A stretch of DNA of 64,000 bases from Weissella confusa (GCA_016466735.1 JAAOED010000008.1:1-64000); one strand, 5' to 3'. Positions 46,729-56,305 are shown, counted from the first letter of the stretch. Made by a program: numbers and translations. Notes: generated by a model not told the origin, from the letters alone.

Positions 46729-46771
46729 TCAACACTGATTTACAGTAATTAATAATAGGAGGCAAACATCA

Positions 46772-47170
46772 ATGTCAATGACTGACCCAATTGCAGATTT
46801 CTTGACTCGCATTCGTAACGCGAACATGGTTCGCCACGATTCAGTTGAAGTACCTGCATCAAAGATCAAGAAGGACATCGCCGAAATCTTGAAGAACGAA
46901 GGCTTTGTTCGCGACGTTGAATACATTGAAGATGACAAGCAAGGTGTCATCCGTGTCTTCCTTAAGTACGGTGCCGACAAGCAACGCGTTATCACTGGTT
47001 TGAAGCGTATTTCAAAGCCAGGATTGCGTTCATACGTCAAGGCAGATGCTGTACCTAAGGTTTTGAACGGTTTGGGTATCGCTATCATCTCAACTTCCGA
47101 AGGTGTTATCACCGATAAGGAAGCTCGCGCCAAGAAGATTGGTGGCGAGGTATTGGCTTACGTCTGGTAA
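46772..47170 (+). CDS. rpsH: Small subunit ribosomal protein uS8
   Basis: 132 aa; [31 protein letters not shown] and the C-terminal [31 protein letters not shown] are diagnostic. S8 is the known translational repressor of spc operons in E. coli. ATAGGAGG ribosome site. Confidence 0.97.
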   Translation: MSMTDPIADFLTRIRNANMVRHDSVEVPASKIKKDIAEILKNEGFVRDVEYIEDDKQGVIRVFLKYGADKQRVITGLKRISKPGLRSYVKADAVPKVLNGLGIAIISTSEGVITDKEARAKKIGGEVLAYVW

Positions 47171-47202
47171 TAAATAAAATCTAAACAAGGAGGTGTCTAC
47201 CG

Positions 47203-47739
47203 ATGAGTCGTATTGGTAACAAGGTTTTGACTTTGCCTGCTGGCGTTGAATTGTCACGCGAAGGTAACGTCGTTACTGTTAAGGGACCTAAGGGTGAGAT
47301 TTCTCGCGAAATCGCATCAGAAATCGAATTCACTGTGGATGGTACTGAAGTATCATTCACTCGTCCTTCAGACGAAGGACGTATCAAGGCACTTCACGGA
47401 ACTACTCGCGCTAACGTTGCGAACATGGTTGAAGGTGTATCAGCCGGCTTCAAGAAGACTTTGAAGTTGGTCGGTGTTGGATACCGTGCTGCTAAGCAAG
47501 GCGACAAGCTTGTCTTGAACGTTGGTTACTCACACCCAGTTGAGTTTGAGGACCGTGAAGGCTTGACAGTTGAAGTTCCTGATTCAACTACGATCACTGT
47601 TGAAGGAATCAACAAGCAATTTGTTGGTGACTTGGCCGCAGAGATCCGTGCCGTACGCGCACCTGAGCCATATAAGGGTAAGGGAATTCGCTACGAAAAC
47701 GAATACGTTGCACGTAAGGAAGGTAAGACTGGTAAGTAA
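47203..47739 (+). CDS. rplF: Large subunit ribosomal protein uL6
   Basis: 178 aa with two related domains; [17 protein letters not shown] and the C-terminal [28 protein letters not shown] are conserved. Followed by an unusually long, structured 91-nt gap. Confidence 0.97.
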   Translation: MSRIGNKVLTLPAGVELSREGNVVTVKGPKGEISREIASEIEFTVDGTEVSFTRPSDEGRIKALHGTTRANVANMVEGVSAGFKKTLKLVGVGYRAAKQGDKLVLNVGYSHPVEFEDREGLTVEVPDSTTITVEGINKQFVGDLAAEIRAVRAPEPYKGKGIRYENEYVARKEGKTGK

Positions 47740-47742
47740 TCT

Positions 47743-47783
47743 TAAGCTTATTGCTTAAGGCCTGGGAGCAACGTCTCGGGATT
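47743..47783 (+). other. Two hairpins in the rplF-rplR gap
   Basis: CTTAAGC-(5 nt)-GCTTAAG is a perfect 7-bp stem; right after it CCTGGGA-(6 nt)-TCTCGGG is a 7-bp stem with G-U pairs, followed by ATTTACTTATT. This could be a weak terminator, a processing site or a regulatory element inside the spc part of the cluster. Ends are approximate. Confidence 0.5.
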
Positions 47784-47830
47784 TACTTATTGGTATATCT
47801 TTCGAGTATATACAAAAAGAGGTTACGAAC

Positions 47831-48187
47831 ATGATTACGAAGTCAGACAAGAACAAGGTGCGTCAACGCCGACACACGCGAGTTCGTGGAAAGATTTCTG
47901 GTACTGCTGAGCGCCCACGCTTGAACGTTTACCGTTCTAACAAGAACATCTACGCGCAATTGATTGATGACGTAGCGGGTGTGACGCTTGCTAGTGCCTC
48001 AACTTTGGACAAGTCTGTTGAGACTGCTCCAAAGACTGAACAAGCAGCTAAGGTTGGAGCTTTGATCGCAGAACGCGCCAAGGCTGCAGGTGTTGAAGTT
48101 GTTGTATTCGACCGTGGTGGTTACTTGTACCACGGACGTGTACAAGCTTTGGCAGAAGCTGCTCGTGAAGCTGGTTTGAAGTTCTAA
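47831..48187 (+). CDS. rplR: Large subunit ribosomal protein uL18
   Basis: 118 aa. [35 protein letters not shown] and [25 protein letters not shown] are typical; it binds 5S rRNA with L5. AAAGAGG ribosome site. Confidence 0.97.
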   Translation: MITKSDKNKVRQRRHTRVRGKISGTAERPRLNVYRSNKNIYAQLIDDVAGVTLASASTLDKSVETAPKTEQAAKVGALIAERAKAAGVEVVVFDRGGYLYHGRVQALAEAAREAGLKF

Positions 48188-48206
48188 GGGAAGGAGGAAA
48201 TTTAAC

Positions 48207-48710
48207 ATGGCTTTTATCGATGCAAACAAGCTCGGCGAGCTTGAAGAAAACGTTGTTGCCATCAACCGTGTTACCAAGGTTGTTAAGGGTGGACGTCGTT
48301 TGCGTTTCGCCGCTTTGGTAGTTGTTGGTGACCGTAACGGACACGTTGGTTTTGGTACTGGTAAGGCACAAGAAGTGCCTGAAGCTATCCGCAAGGCCGT
48401 TGAAGCTGCAAAGCGTAACATCGTTGCAGTTCCAACTGTTGGTACGACCCTTCCTCACTCTGCAAATGGTGTCTTTGGCGGTGGTCGCATCTTGCTTAAG
48501 CCAGCCGTTGAAGGATCTGGAGTGGCAGCCGGTGGTGCTGCTCGTGCCGTTTTGGAATTGGCTGGTGTTGCCGACGTGACTGCAAAGTCATTGGGATCAT
48601 CAACTCCAATTAACGTTGTGCGCGCAACTTTCGATGCAATCAACTCATTGAAGAACGCTGAAGAAGTTGCTGAATTGCGTCAGGTCTCACTTGAGCACTT
48701 GGCAGATTAA
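48207..48710 (+). CDS. rpsE: Small subunit ribosomal protein uS5
   Basis: 167 aa. The double-stranded RNA-binding N-terminal part ([30 protein letters not shown]) and the C-terminal domain are intact; S5 controls decoding accuracy with S4. The region where spectinomycin resistance changes arise (VTKVVKGG) looks wild type. Confidence 0.97.
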   Translation: MAFIDANKLGELEENVVAINRVTKVVKGGRRLRFAALVVVGDRNGHVGFGTGKAQEVPEAIRKAVEAAKRNIVAVPTVGTTLPHSANGVFGGGRILLKPAVEGSGVAAGGAARAVLELAGVADVTAKSLGSSTPINVVRATFDAINSLKNAEEVAELRQVSLEHLAD

Positions 48711-48721
48711 GGAGGCAGAAA

Positions 48722-48907
48722 ATGGCTGAACAAGTTAAGATTACTCTTGTAAAGAGTGCTGCCCACCGTTTGCCAAAGCAACGTGCGATTGTTAAGGCCC
48801 TTGGTTTGAACAAGGTGTCATCATCAGTCGTGTTGCCTGACAACGCAGCAACGCGTGGTGCAGTGTTTAAGATTGCTCACTTGGTTACTGTTGAAGTAGT
48901 TAAGTAA
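48722..48907 (+). CDS. rpmD: Large subunit ribosomal protein uL30
   Basis: 61 aa; [37 protein letters not shown] is the short bacterial L30 pattern. 12 nt after rpsE with AAGGAGG. Confidence 0.96.
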   Translation: MAEQVKITLVKSAAHRLPKQRAIVKALGLNKVSSSVVLPDNAATRGAVFKIAHLVTVEVVK

Positions 48908-48944
48908 GCACATAAATAGATTGCTTTGAAGGAGGTACAACCTA

Positions 48945-49379
48945 ATGAAGCTTAATGAACTCCAAGTTGCTGAAGGTTCACGCAAGGTCCGCAACCGTGT
49001 CGGACGTGGTGAGTCATCAGGAAACGGTAAGACTGCAGGACGTGGTCAAAAGGGTCAAAAGGCTCGTGGTAAGGTACGTTTGGGCTTTGAAGGTGGACAA
49101 ATGCCTTTGTTCCGTCGTAAGCCAAAGCGTGGATTTACTAACATCAACCGCAAGGAATTCGCTGTTGTGAACCTTGATGTGTTGAACCAATTCGATAACG
49201 GAACTGAAGTTTCACCAGCATTGTTGGTAGAAGCTGGTATCGTTAAGAACGAATTGAGTGGCATTAAGATCTTGGCTAACGGTCAATTGGAAAAGTCATT
49301 GACTGTTAAGGCAAACAAGTTCTCAGCCGCTGCTGTTACGGCTATTGAAGCTGCCGGTGGTAAGACTGAGGTGATCTAA
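48945..49379 (+). CDS. rplO: Large subunit ribosomal protein uL15
   Basis: 144 aa. The Gly/Arg-rich N-terminal tail ([26 protein letters not shown]) and the [17 protein letters not shown] motif are conserved. Its stop overlaps the secY start. Confidence 0.97.
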   Translation: MKLNELQVAEGSRKVRNRVGRGESSGNGKTAGRGQKGQKARGKVRLGFEGGQMPLFRRKPKRGFTNINRKEFAVVNLDVLNQFDNGTEVSPALLVEAGIVKNELSGIKILANGQLEKSLTVKANKFSAAAVTAIEAAGGKTEVI

Positions 49380-50686
49380 TGCTGAAAACCGTGCTCAACT
49401 CACTTAAGGAAAAGGACATCCGTAAAAAGTTGTTCTTTACCTTAGGGATTCTGATTGTTTACCGATTGGGTGCCTACATTACTGTGCCGGGTATTAACAC
49501 GGCAGCACTTACTGAGGTAGCAAATTCTGGGCTCGGCAGCATTTTGAATATGTTTAGCGGTGGTGGACTTACAAATTACTCATTGTTCGCAATGGGTGTT
49601 TCACCATACGTTACTGCTCAAATCGTGGTACAGCTCCTACAAATGGATATTGTGCCACGATTTGTTGAATGGTCGAAACAAGGTGAAGTTGGTCGACGTA
49701 AGTTGAACCAAGTGACCCGTTATTTGACTATTGTTCTAGCGTTTGTCCAATCAATTGGAATCACCGCTGGATTCAATCAACTGAGTCAAGTGAATTTGGT
49801 TAAGACACCAAATTTGGAGACGTACTTGTTGATCGGTTTCATCCTAACTGCAGGAACTATGTTTGCTGTTTGGTTGGGTGAGATGATCACTGAGCGCGGA
49901 CTCGGTCAAGGTGTCTCAATGTTGATTTTTGCTGGTATCATTGCGCGTGTGCCAGCAGGTGTATACCAACTGTTCAAGGAACACGTCCTACAAGGTGACG
50001 ACCCAGCGCGTGGGTGGGCATTCTTGGTTGGTATCTTGTTGATTTTCGTTTTGGTTATCGCGTTTGTTACGTGGTTCAACCAAGCGATTCGCAAGATTCC
50101 AATGCAATATACACGTCGTTCAACTGGTTCAGGTAACTCATCTTACCTACCATTGAAGATTAATGTTGCGGGTGTTATTCCTGTTATCTTCGCTTCATCA
50201 TTGTTGGTAACGCCACAAACAATCTTGCAAGCATTTGCAAGTAAGTTTGCGGACGCAGGTTGGTACAACACTTTGATGCAATACCTATCAATGCAGACGA
50301 TGCAAGGTGGTATTGTTTACACATTGTTGATTATCTTGTTTACGTTCTTCTATGCATTCGTTCAGGTTAACCCTGAAAAGGTTGCGGAGAACTTGCAAAA
50401 GCAAGGTAGTTACATTGTGGGCGTCTGGCCAGGACGTGCCACTGAAAAGTGGTTGTCTGGTTTGCTGATGCGTTTGTCAGTTGTCGGCGCTTTGTTCCTA
50501 GGATTTGTCGCTTTGGCACCAATTCTAGCAACACACATCTTCGGGTTGGATAGTAACCTTGGAATGTCAGGAACATCAGTATTGATTGTCATTGGTGTGG
50601 CAATTGATCTGATTCGCCAACTTGAAGGATTGATGATGAAGCGGCAATATGTTGGATTTATTCAAGAAGGAGTCGAAGCAAAATGA
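49379..50686 (+). CDS. secY: Preprotein translocase subunit SecY
   Basis: A 435-aa membrane protein with ten hydrophobic segments that forms the Sec channel. Early MFSGGGLTNYSLFAMGVSPYVTAQIVVQLL, the loop MQYTRRSTGSGNSSYLPLKINVAGVIPVIFASS and the final GLMMKRQYVGFIQEG are typical. Overlaps rplO (TAATG) and adk (ATGA). Confidence 0.96.
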   Translation: MLKTVLNSLKEKDIRKKLFFTLGILIVYRLGAYITVPGINTAALTEVANSGLGSILNMFSGGGLTNYSLFAMGVSPYVTAQIVVQLLQMDIVPRFVEWSKQGEVGRRKLNQVTRYLTIVLAFVQSIGITAGFNQLSQVNLVKTPNLETYLLIGFILTAGTMFAVWLGEMITERGLGQGVSMLIFAGIIARVPAGVYQLFKEHVLQGDDPARGWAFLVGILLIFVLVIAFVTWFNQAIRKIPMQYTRRSTGSGNSSYLPLKINVAGVIPVIFASSLLVTPQTILQAFASKFADAGWYNTLMQYLSMQTMQGGIVYTLLIILFTFFYAFVQVNPEKVAENLQKQGSYIVGVWPGRATEKWLSGLLMRLSVVGALFLGFVALAPILATHIFGLDSNLGMSGTSVLIVIGVAIDLIRQLEGLMMKRQYVGFIQEGVEAK

Positions 50687-51252
50687 GTTTGAATATCATG
50701 CTATTGGGCTTGCCAGGTGTTGGTAAGGGTACCCAAGCTGCGAAGATTGTTGAAGAGTACAACTTGCCGCACATCAGTACGGGCGACATGTTCCGTGCTG
50801 CCATGGCTAACGAGACTGAACTCGGTATGAAGGCAAAGTCATTCATGGATGCTGGTAACTTGGTCCCAGACGAAGTTACGAACGGTATCGTTGCTGAACG
50901 CTTGGCTGAAGAGGATACGAAGGTTGGATTCATCCTTGATGGATTCCCTCGTAACTTGGACCAAGCTAAGGCATTGGATGAGATGTTGGCAAAGGATGGT
51001 CGTTCATTGGACGGTGTTCTTTACTTCACTGCTGATGCTGATGTTTTGGTTAATCGTATGATGGCCCGTGGCCGTGCAGACGATACGCCTGAAGTGATTA
51101 AGAATCGCTTGGACGTTAACGGAAAGCTTACTGAGCCTATCGCTGAGTTCTATGCCGAAAAGGGCATTTTGCACAAGATTGATGGTGCTCGCGAGCTTGA
51201 TGTAGTGTTCGCTGATGTAAAGACGTTACTTGATAATTTGAAGAACGCGTAA
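50683..51252 (+). CDS. adk: Adenylate kinase, short form
   Basis: A 189-aa AMP kinase. The P-loop GLPGVGKGT is at 9-17, with HISTGDMFR and FILDGFPRN following. After RMMARGRADDTPEVIKNRL there is no long LID domain and no zinc cysteines, unlike the ~215-aa enzyme of Bacillus and many lactobacilli. Function should be kept, as short-LID forms are active. Overlaps secY by 4 nt; no map gene follows. Confidence 0.94.
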   Translation: MSLNIMLLGLPGVGKGTQAAKIVEEYNLPHISTGDMFRAAMANETELGMKAKSFMDAGNLVPDEVTNGIVAERLAEEDTKVGFILDGFPRNLDQAKALDEMLAKDGRSLDGVLYFTADADVLVNRMMARGRADDTPEVIKNRLDVNGKLTEPIAEFYAEKGILHKIDGARELDVVFADVKTLLDNLKNA

Positions 51253-51270
51253 TTATTCCGGGAAGCTTTC

Positions 51271-51300
51271 TTGTTAAATTGTAAGAGAGCATGTTATAAT
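51271..51300 (+). promoter_or_regulatory. Internal promoter before infA
   Basis: TTGTTA (51271-51276), 18 nt, and an extended -10 TG-T-TATAAT (51292-51300). It could drive infA-rpmJ-rpsM-rpsK-rpoA-rplQ separately from the upstream cluster. Confidence 0.75.
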
Positions 51301-51343
51301 TACTTGTTACGTTCTCCAATGTCACAACTAAGGAGGCAGCAAC

Positions 51344-51559
51344 GTGGCCAACGATGTTATTGAAATTTCTGGTGTGGTAAAGGAAACTTTGCCAAATGCC
51401 ATGTTTACCGTTGAATTGGAAAACGGCGCCGCCATTCTAGCTCACGTGTCAGGGAAGATTCGTAAGAACTTTATCCGCATTTTGCCTGGTGATCGTGTGA
51501 CGGTTGAAATGTCGCCATATGATTTGACTAAGGGACGTATTACGTACCGCTTTAAGTAG
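51344..51559 (+). CDS. infA: Translation initiation factor IF-1
   Basis: 71 aa OB-fold factor: [60 protein letters not shown] start after AAGGAGG. It blocks the ribosomal A site during initiation. First gene after the internal promoter. Confidence 0.97.
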   Translation: MANDVIEISGVVKETLPNAMFTVELENGAAILAHVSGKIRKNFIRILPGDRVTVEMSPYDLTKGRITYRFK

Positions 51560-51592
51560 TCAACCATAAAAAATCCAAGGGAGGTAAATACC

Positions 51593-51712
51593 ATGAAGGT
51601 TCGTCCATCTGTTAAGCCTATGTGCGATAACTGCAAGGTTATCAAGCGTAACGGTCGTGTGATGGTGATTTGCTCAGCAAACCCTAAGCACAAGCAACGC
51701 CAAGGTGCATAA
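51593..51712 (+). CDS. rpmJ: Large subunit ribosomal protein bL36
   Basis: A 39-aa zinc-ribbon protein, [20 protein letters not shown] at the start. The four ligands Cys11, Cys14, Cys27 and His33 are all present, so this is the zinc-binding form. GGGAGG ribosome site. It lies between infA and rpsM as usual. Confidence 0.97.
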   Translation: MKVRPSVKPMCDNCKVIKRNGRVMVICSANPKHKQRQGA

Positions 51713-51763
51713 TTTGCATTTTGACACAAAAACTTTTTAAATCTTATATAGGAGGTAATCGTA

Positions 51764-52129
51764 ATGGCTCGTATTGCTGGTGTTGATTTGCCTCGCGACA
51801 AGCGTGTCGTGATCGCATTGACATATGTATATGGAATCGGTAACGCAACTGCCAAGAAGGTGTTGGAAGAAGCTAAGGTTTCTGAAGACGTACGTGTTCG
51901 TGATTTGACGCCCGACCAAGAGGACGCCATCCGTGCCGTCGTAGACGGTATCAAGGTGGAAGGTGACTTGCGTCGCGAAATTTCATTGAACATCAAGGCA
52001 TTGCAAGAAATTGCATCATACCGTGGTATCCGTCACCGTAAGGGCTTGCCTGTTCGTGGTCAAAACACGAAGAACAATGCCCGTACGCGTAAGGGCCCAG
52101 CTGTTGCAATTGCAGGTAAGAAGAAGTAA
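51764..52129 (+). CDS. rpsM: Small subunit ribosomal protein uS13
   Basis: 121 aa. [26 protein letters not shown], a helix-two-turn-helix, and the basic C-terminal [23 protein letters not shown] tail that reaches the P site. TAGGAGG ribosome site. Confidence 0.97.
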   Translation: MARIAGVDLPRDKRVVIALTYVYGIGNATAKKVLEEAKVSEDVRVRDLTPDQEDAIRAVVDGIKVEGDLRREISLNIKALQEIASYRGIRHRKGLPVRGQNTKNNARTRKGPAVAIAGKKK

Positions 52130-52163
52130 TTCTTAATTTGTAAAGAAAGGAGATTACTTGATT

Positions 52164-52550
52164 ATGGCAGGTCGTACTAATCGTAAGCGTCGTGTAAAGA
52201 AGAATATTGAGTCAGGTGTTGCACACATCCACGCAACGTTCAACAACACGATTGTGATGATCACGGACGTTCAAGGTAACGCCGTTGCTTGGTCATCAGC
52301 TGGTTCTCTTGGATTTAAGGGTAGCCGTAAGTCAACGCCATTTGCTGCGCAAATGGCTGCTGAGGCTGCTGCCAAGGGTGCTATGGAAAACGGCATGAAG
52401 ACTGTTGAGGTCACTGTTAAGGGACCTGGTTCAGGTCGTGAAGCCGCTATCCGTGCGTTGGCCGCTGCTGGTTTGGAAGTTACGTCAATTAAGGACGTTA
52501 CTCCTGTACCACACAACGGTTCACGTCCACCAAAGCGTCGTCGTGTCTAA
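52164..52550 (+). CDS. rpsK: Small subunit ribosomal protein uS11
   Basis: 128 aa from the ATG at 52164 ([30 protein letters not shown]). A TTG two codons earlier (52158) has better spacing to AAAGGAG, so the true start may be there. The C-terminal [18 protein letters not shown] is universal. S11 lies on the 30S platform. Confidence 0.95.
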   Translation: MAGRTNRKRRVKKNIESGVAHIHATFNNTIVMITDVQGNAVAWSSAGSLGFKGSRKSTPFAAQMAAEAAAKGAMENGMKTVEVTVKGPGSGREAAIRALAAAGLEVTSIKDVTPVPHNGSRPPKRRRV

Positions 52551-52601
52551 TTGCCAGTTGCAACTAGTTCACACAATGCTTTGAAAGGGGTAACAAACAG
52601 T

Positions 52602-53546
52602 ATGCTTGAATTCGAAAACCCAAAGATTACGCTGGTTGAAGAGGATAGCAATTACGGTAAGTTTGTGGTTGAGCCGCTTGAACGTGGTTACGGAACTACT
52701 TTGGGTAACTCCCTACGCCGTGTATTGTTGTCTTCATTGCCTGGTGCGGCAATCAATTCAGTACAAATTGATGGCGTTTTGCATGAGTTTTCAACGGTCG
52801 AAGGTGTCGTTGAAGATGTAACGCAAATCATCTTGAACCTCAAGAAGGTTTCAATGCGCATCGATAGTGATGAAGCGAAGACGCTCGAAGTTAACGTAAC
52901 CGGTCCCGCTACTGTGACGGCCGGCGACATCGCTGGAGATAGTGATGTAGAGATCTTGAACAAGGATCTTCACATTGCCACTGTTGCGGCTGGGGCTACG
53001 TTGCACATGACTTTGTCTGCAGAACGCGGACGTGGTTATGTGTCAGCGGACCAGAATAAGGAATTGCATGAAGAAATGCCAATTGGCGTTCTAGCAATTG
53101 ATTCAATCTTTACCCCAATCGAACGCGTAAACTATCAAGTTGAGAACACTCGTGTGGGACAACGTGATGACTTTGACAAGTTGACTTTGGACATCTGGAC
53201 TGATGGATCATTGACTGCTACTGAAGCTATTTCATTGGCAGCCCGTATCATGTCAGACCACTTGAACTCATTTGTTGAATTGTCAGAACGCGCGGTTAAC
53301 ACACAAGTGATGGTAGACAAGGAAGAAGTACCAACTAGCAAGCATGCCGACACTCCTATTGAAGAGTTGGACTTGTCAGTTCGTTCTTATAATTGTCTCA
53401 AAAGGGCCGGGATCAACTCTGTACAAGAGTTGACGGAGCGTACAGAGACTCAAATGATGTCTGTACGAAACCTCGGTCGGAAATCACTTGACGAAATCCA
53501 GGAAAAGCTGGCAGTGCTCGGTTTAGGGTTCCGCAAGGAAGATTAG
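52602..53546 (+). CDS. rpoA: DNA-directed RNA polymerase subunit alpha
   Basis: 314 aa. The N-terminal assembly domain holds [25 protein letters not shown]; the C-terminal domain (from about residue 245, [20 protein letters not shown]) is the UP-element and activator contact surface. Start at 52602 after GAAAGGGG; 17 in-frame codons upstream are excluded. S4 (rpsD) is not in the alpha part here, as is common in Firmicutes. Confidence 0.97.
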   Translation: MLEFENPKITLVEEDSNYGKFVVEPLERGYGTTLGNSLRRVLLSSLPGAAINSVQIDGVLHEFSTVEGVVEDVTQIILNLKKVSMRIDSDEAKTLEVNVTGPATVTAGDIAGDSDVEILNKDLHIATVAAGATLHMTLSAERGRGYVSADQNKELHEEMPIGVLAIDSIFTPIERVNYQVENTRVGQRDDFDKLTLDIWTDGSLTATEAISLAARIMSDHLNSFVELSERAVNTQVMVDKEEVPTSKHADTPIEELDLSVRSYNCLKRAGINSVQELTERTETQMMSVRNLGRKSLDEIQEKLAVLGLGFRKED

Positions 53547-53584
53547 ATTAAACGATAGAATTCCAAGTAAAGGAGGACATACTC

Positions 53585-53971
53585 ATGGGATACCGCAAGT
53601 TGGGACGTACTAGCTCACAACGTAAGGCTATGTTGCGTGATTTGACGACTGCTTTGTTGATCAACGGTCGCATTCAAACGACAGAAGCCCGCGCTAAGGA
53701 AGTTCGTCGTACTGCAGAGAAGATGATTACGTTGGGTAAGCGTGGTGACTTGGCTTCACGCCGTAAGGCCGCTGCTTTCGTACGTAACGTTGTTGCAGAC
53801 GTACAAACGACTGAAGATAACAAGGTTAAGGTAGAAACGGCTTTGCAACACTTGTTCAACGATGTTGCACCTCGCTTTGAGGGCCGTGCGGGTGGTTACA
53901 CTCGTATCTTGAAGACGGTACAACGTCGTGGAGACGCTGCACCAATGGTTATCTTGGAATTGGTTGACTAA
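53585..53971 (+). CDS. rplQ: Large subunit ribosomal protein bL17
   Basis: 128 aa. [41 protein letters not shown] is diagnostic. Last gene of the cluster. The energy-coupling-factor genes (ecfA) that often follow rplQ in Firmicutes are absent. Confidence 0.97.
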   Translation: MGYRKLGRTSSQRKAMLRDLTTALLINGRIQTTEARAKEVRRTAEKMITLGKRGDLASRRKAAAFVRNVVADVQTTEDNKVKVETALQHLFNDVAPRFEGRAGGYTRILKTVQRRGDAAPMVILELVD

Positions 53972-54073
53972 TTTCATTGGTTAATTAATAAAACAATGAA
54001 ATCTCTCATGTTACATGGTATAAACCGCTACGATGATGGCTTTAAGCCAAGTCTAGGTTGAATGGCACTTGTG

Positions 54074-54102
54074 TCGCACCAGAAATGTGTGAGGTTTTTT
54101 TG
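54074..54102 (+). terminator. Candidate terminator after rplQ
   Basis: A short stem TCGCAC/GTGTGA with seven T behind it. Weak but placed 100 nt after the last gene of the ribosomal cluster. Confidence 0.5.
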
Positions 54103-54111
54103 TATACTTGT

Positions 54112-54147
54112 GCCTTTATGTCGGCTGGTCCGATATAAAGGCTTTTT
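54112..54147 (+). terminator. Strong terminator downstream of rplQ
   Basis: GCCTTTATGTCGG pairs with CCGATATAAAGGC (one bulge or mismatch) and runs into five T. It likely isolates the ribosomal cluster from the next operon, whose -10 TATAAT is at 54172-54177. Confidence 0.85.
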
Positions 54148-54214
54148 GTTTACCTTGGTGAGTGATGTGTCTATAATGTATGTAAACTTAGTGATATTAC
54201 AGGGGGAATATATT

Positions 54215-54415
54215 ATGAACGCACACATGGATGATAACATTTTAAATATGACATTCCATTTGACGCCGGGAAGTTTGACGTCTGACAAGGTTTGGATTAA
54301 GGGACAACGCTATCCATACCGTTGTTTTGATGGGTTACAGATTGGTGATTCTGTTCGCGTAACAGGTGTTTCAGAAGGCACAGTCGCACTTGAGAAGTTG
54401 CAGCGTAATAACTAA
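54215..54415 (+). CDS. Small NfeD-like OB-fold protein, first of two
   Basis: 66 aa from the ATG at 54215 (AGGGGGA upstream). The pattern GSLTSDKVWIKGQRYPYRCFDG-LQIGDSVRVTGVSEGTVALEKL resembles the C-terminal OB-fold of NfeD proteins (xGxVxIxGExYxAxS-G-xIxxGxxVxVxxVxGxxLxV). There are no membrane helices and no protease part, unlike ordinary NfeD. It is the first of two tandem OB-fold genes followed by an SPFH gene, the classical NfeD partner. The family call is inference from pattern and context. Confidence 0.6.
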   Translation: MNAHMDDNILNMTFHLTPGSLTSDKVWIKGQRYPYRCFDGLQIGDSVRVTGVSEGTVALEKLQRNN

Positions 54416-54416
54416 C

Positions 54417-54626
54417 ATGGCTTATAATTTCGATAATCGCCTTAAGCAAGAAATTATTACCTTGTCAGATGATAATTATACGGATGGTATGCTAAAACTA
54501 AACGGTATTTATTATCAAGTCAACAATCCGTCTAAGTTTAGTATGGGCGATACTGTTATAATCGATGATGTAATAGGTAATAAGGTTATGTTGGTTGAAA
54601 TGGGGGATAATGATGATATTATTTAG
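54417..54626 (+). CDS. Small NfeD-like OB-fold protein, second of two
   Basis: 69 aa. DGMLKLNGIYYQVNNPSKFSMGDTVIIDDVIGNKVMLVEM follows the same beta pattern as the gene before (turn G-x-x-V, then I-x-x-V-x-x-x-K-V-x-L-V), suggesting a tandem duplicate that has diverged. It starts one base after its neighbour stops and overlaps the SPFH gene by 14 nt. No strong ribosome site, so translation may be coupled. Function unknown. Confidence 0.55.
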   Translation: MAYNFDNRLKQEIITLSDDNYTDGMLKLNGIYYQVNNPSKFSMGDTVIIDDVIGNKVMLVEMGDNDDII

Positions 54627-55485
54627 TGTGTTAATCGTATTGTTGCTGATTATATTGGCGTTTGTGGTGTTTACTGGTATTCGCATCATTCCACAGAACA
54701 TGGTGGGCATGGTATCAGTGCTTGGTAAGTATCAACGTCAAATCCAGCCTGGTTTTCACGTTGTGATGCCATTCATCACGCGTGTTGATCGTGTTGACTT
54801 GGCTCAAGTACCCTTGCGTCTGAGCGAGCAAAGTGTCATCTCACGTGATAACGCTGAAGTTATTATTTCATTGTCATTGAACTATCACGTAACGGATCCA
54901 TACAAGTTTACGTTTGAGAACGCGGACTCAGTAAAGTCGATGGTGCAACAATCACGTGCACATTTGCGAGGCATTATTGGTACGATGGATTTGAACGAAG
55001 TCTTGAATGGCACAGAGCGTATTAACGCAGCGCTAAGCAAGGAACTTGGTTCAATTACGGATGCTTATGGTGTTAATGTTGATCGTATTAATATTGATAC
55101 CATACAACCAACGCCTGAGATTCAAGAATCAATGAATAAGCAAATCAATGCCACGCGTGAACGTGAAGCCGCGATTGCGCGTGCCGAAGGTGAGGCGCGT
55201 TCAATCGAGCTGACTACGAAGGAGCAGAACGATGCCTTGGTTTCAACAGCTGAAGCTAATGCCAAGGCTGTACGTTTGGCGGCAGATGCTGAGGCATATC
55301 GTATCCAAAAGGCAAATGATATTTTGAGTACGGTTGATGCAAACTACTTGGTCGCTCAAAACATTGACGCGTTCAGAGACGTTGCTAAGAGCCCTGCTAA
55401 CACGGTTATCGTACCGAATACAGCTATTGATGCTCTTGGTGAACTAAAGGTCGCTGGACAGCTTTTAAATACAAATCAAAAGTAA
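54613..55485 (+). CDS. SPFH/band 7 domain protein, stomatin/slipin-like
   Basis: 290 aa. One N-terminal membrane segment (about residues 1-20, MILFSVLIVLLLIILAFVVF), then the SPFH domain (IIPQNMVGMVSVLGKYQRQIQPGFHVVMPFI to DRINIDTIQPTPEIQESM) and an Ala/Glu-rich coiled coil (NKQINATREREAAIARAEGEARS). Such proteins form oligomeric cages in membrane microdomains and are commonly paired with NfeD. ATG at 54613 is best spaced from GGGGG; the ATG at 54610 is possible. Confidence 0.9.
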   Translation: MILFSVLIVLLLIILAFVVFTGIRIIPQNMVGMVSVLGKYQRQIQPGFHVVMPFITRVDRVDLAQVPLRLSEQSVISRDNAEVIISLSLNYHVTDPYKFTFENADSVKSMVQQSRAHLRGIIGTMDLNEVLNGTERINAALSKELGSITDAYGVNVDRINIDTIQPTPEIQESMNKQINATREREAAIARAEGEARSIELTTKEQNDALVSTAEANAKAVRLAADAEAYRIQKANDILSTVDANYLVAQNIDAFRDVAKSPANTVIVPNTAIDALGELKVAGQLLNTNQK

Positions 55486-55488
55486 ACG

Positions 55489-55517
55489 AAAAGGCAGCTC
55501 GGTTGAGCTGCCTTTTG
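55489..55517. terminator. Bidirectional terminator after the SPFH gene
   Basis: AAAAGGCAGCTC pairs with GAGCTGCCTTTT over a 4-nt loop; it lies directly between two convergent genes. Confidence 0.92.
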
Positions 55518-56249
55518 TTATGCAATTTTCTTCTGGTAAACAACCCCGAGAATAATAAGTGCAATTGTTAAAATAAGAATGTTGGTAATGCCACCCATGT
55601 TAAACAAGGCATGACCTGGTGCTAGGACTGAAAAGTCGTAGAAACCGTGTGCGAATGCAATTGGTAGTAGCGCCTTTGTCTTTAGATAGATGACCCCGAG
55701 GAAAATACCTAGTCCAAATGTAAATAGTACTTGGAATACTAGGGCGATTAAGTTGCCACCTGCAAGACCATTTACCATGTGAAATGCGGCGAAGATGACG
55801 GCTGAGACGACGATAAGTGCTGTATCACCAACGCCAGCTTTACTGAAAGCTGCAAACAAAGCACCACGGAAGATGTATTCCTCAGTCAACCCAACTACCA
55901 AAGCGCCAATCAGATAAACGACGGCTGTTGTATTCCAGGTAATCCCCTGGGCAATGGTGCTGATAAACGCGTAGAGCAAGTATGGCAATAAGAGTAACCA
56001 GGCTAGGGCAGCTTTGGTACCCCACCAGCCGATGGCGTAGTGGAACAAAATCATATTTAACAGGATAAGTGGTAGGAACCACCAGATGTCGTTAATTTGT
56101 GCCCCGATGGTTGTACCTAGGTTGCCAAATAGCTTGGTCATGAGATTGCTTTTGTCGATCAAAATATCAATCAAACCACTAATGAAAAAACCAAGGATGA
56201 GCCAGACGAGCCACTTTAAAAATGCGATGAATTTCAAAATATGAGCCAC
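55518..56249 (-). CDS. CPBP family intramembrane metalloprotease-like protein
   Basis: A 243-aa protein with about eight membrane segments. The CPBP (Abi/Rce1-like) motifs are present: EEYIFR with Glu123, Glu124 and Arg128, FAAFH with His157, and AHGFYD near residues 220-225. In LAB such proteins are linked to bacteriocin immunity or peptide processing, but no bacteriocin gene lies near. Role unknown. Confidence 0.85.
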   Translation of the reverse strand: MAHILKFIAFLKWLVWLILGFFISGLIDILIDKSNLMTKLFGNLGTTIGAQINDIWWFLPLILLNMILFHYAIGWWGTKAALAWLLLLPYLLYAFISTIAQGITWNTTAVVYLIGALVVGLTEEYIFRGALFAAFSKAGVGDTALIVVSAVIFAAFHMVNGLAGGNLIALVFQVLFTFGLGIFLGVIYLKTKALLPIAFAHGFYDFSVLAPGHALFNMGGITNILILTIALIILGVVYQKKIA

Positions 56250-56305
56250 CTTTCTTTACGGATTTAACTTCACTTATTGTACATGTAGAAGGGACAATAT
56301 TACAC

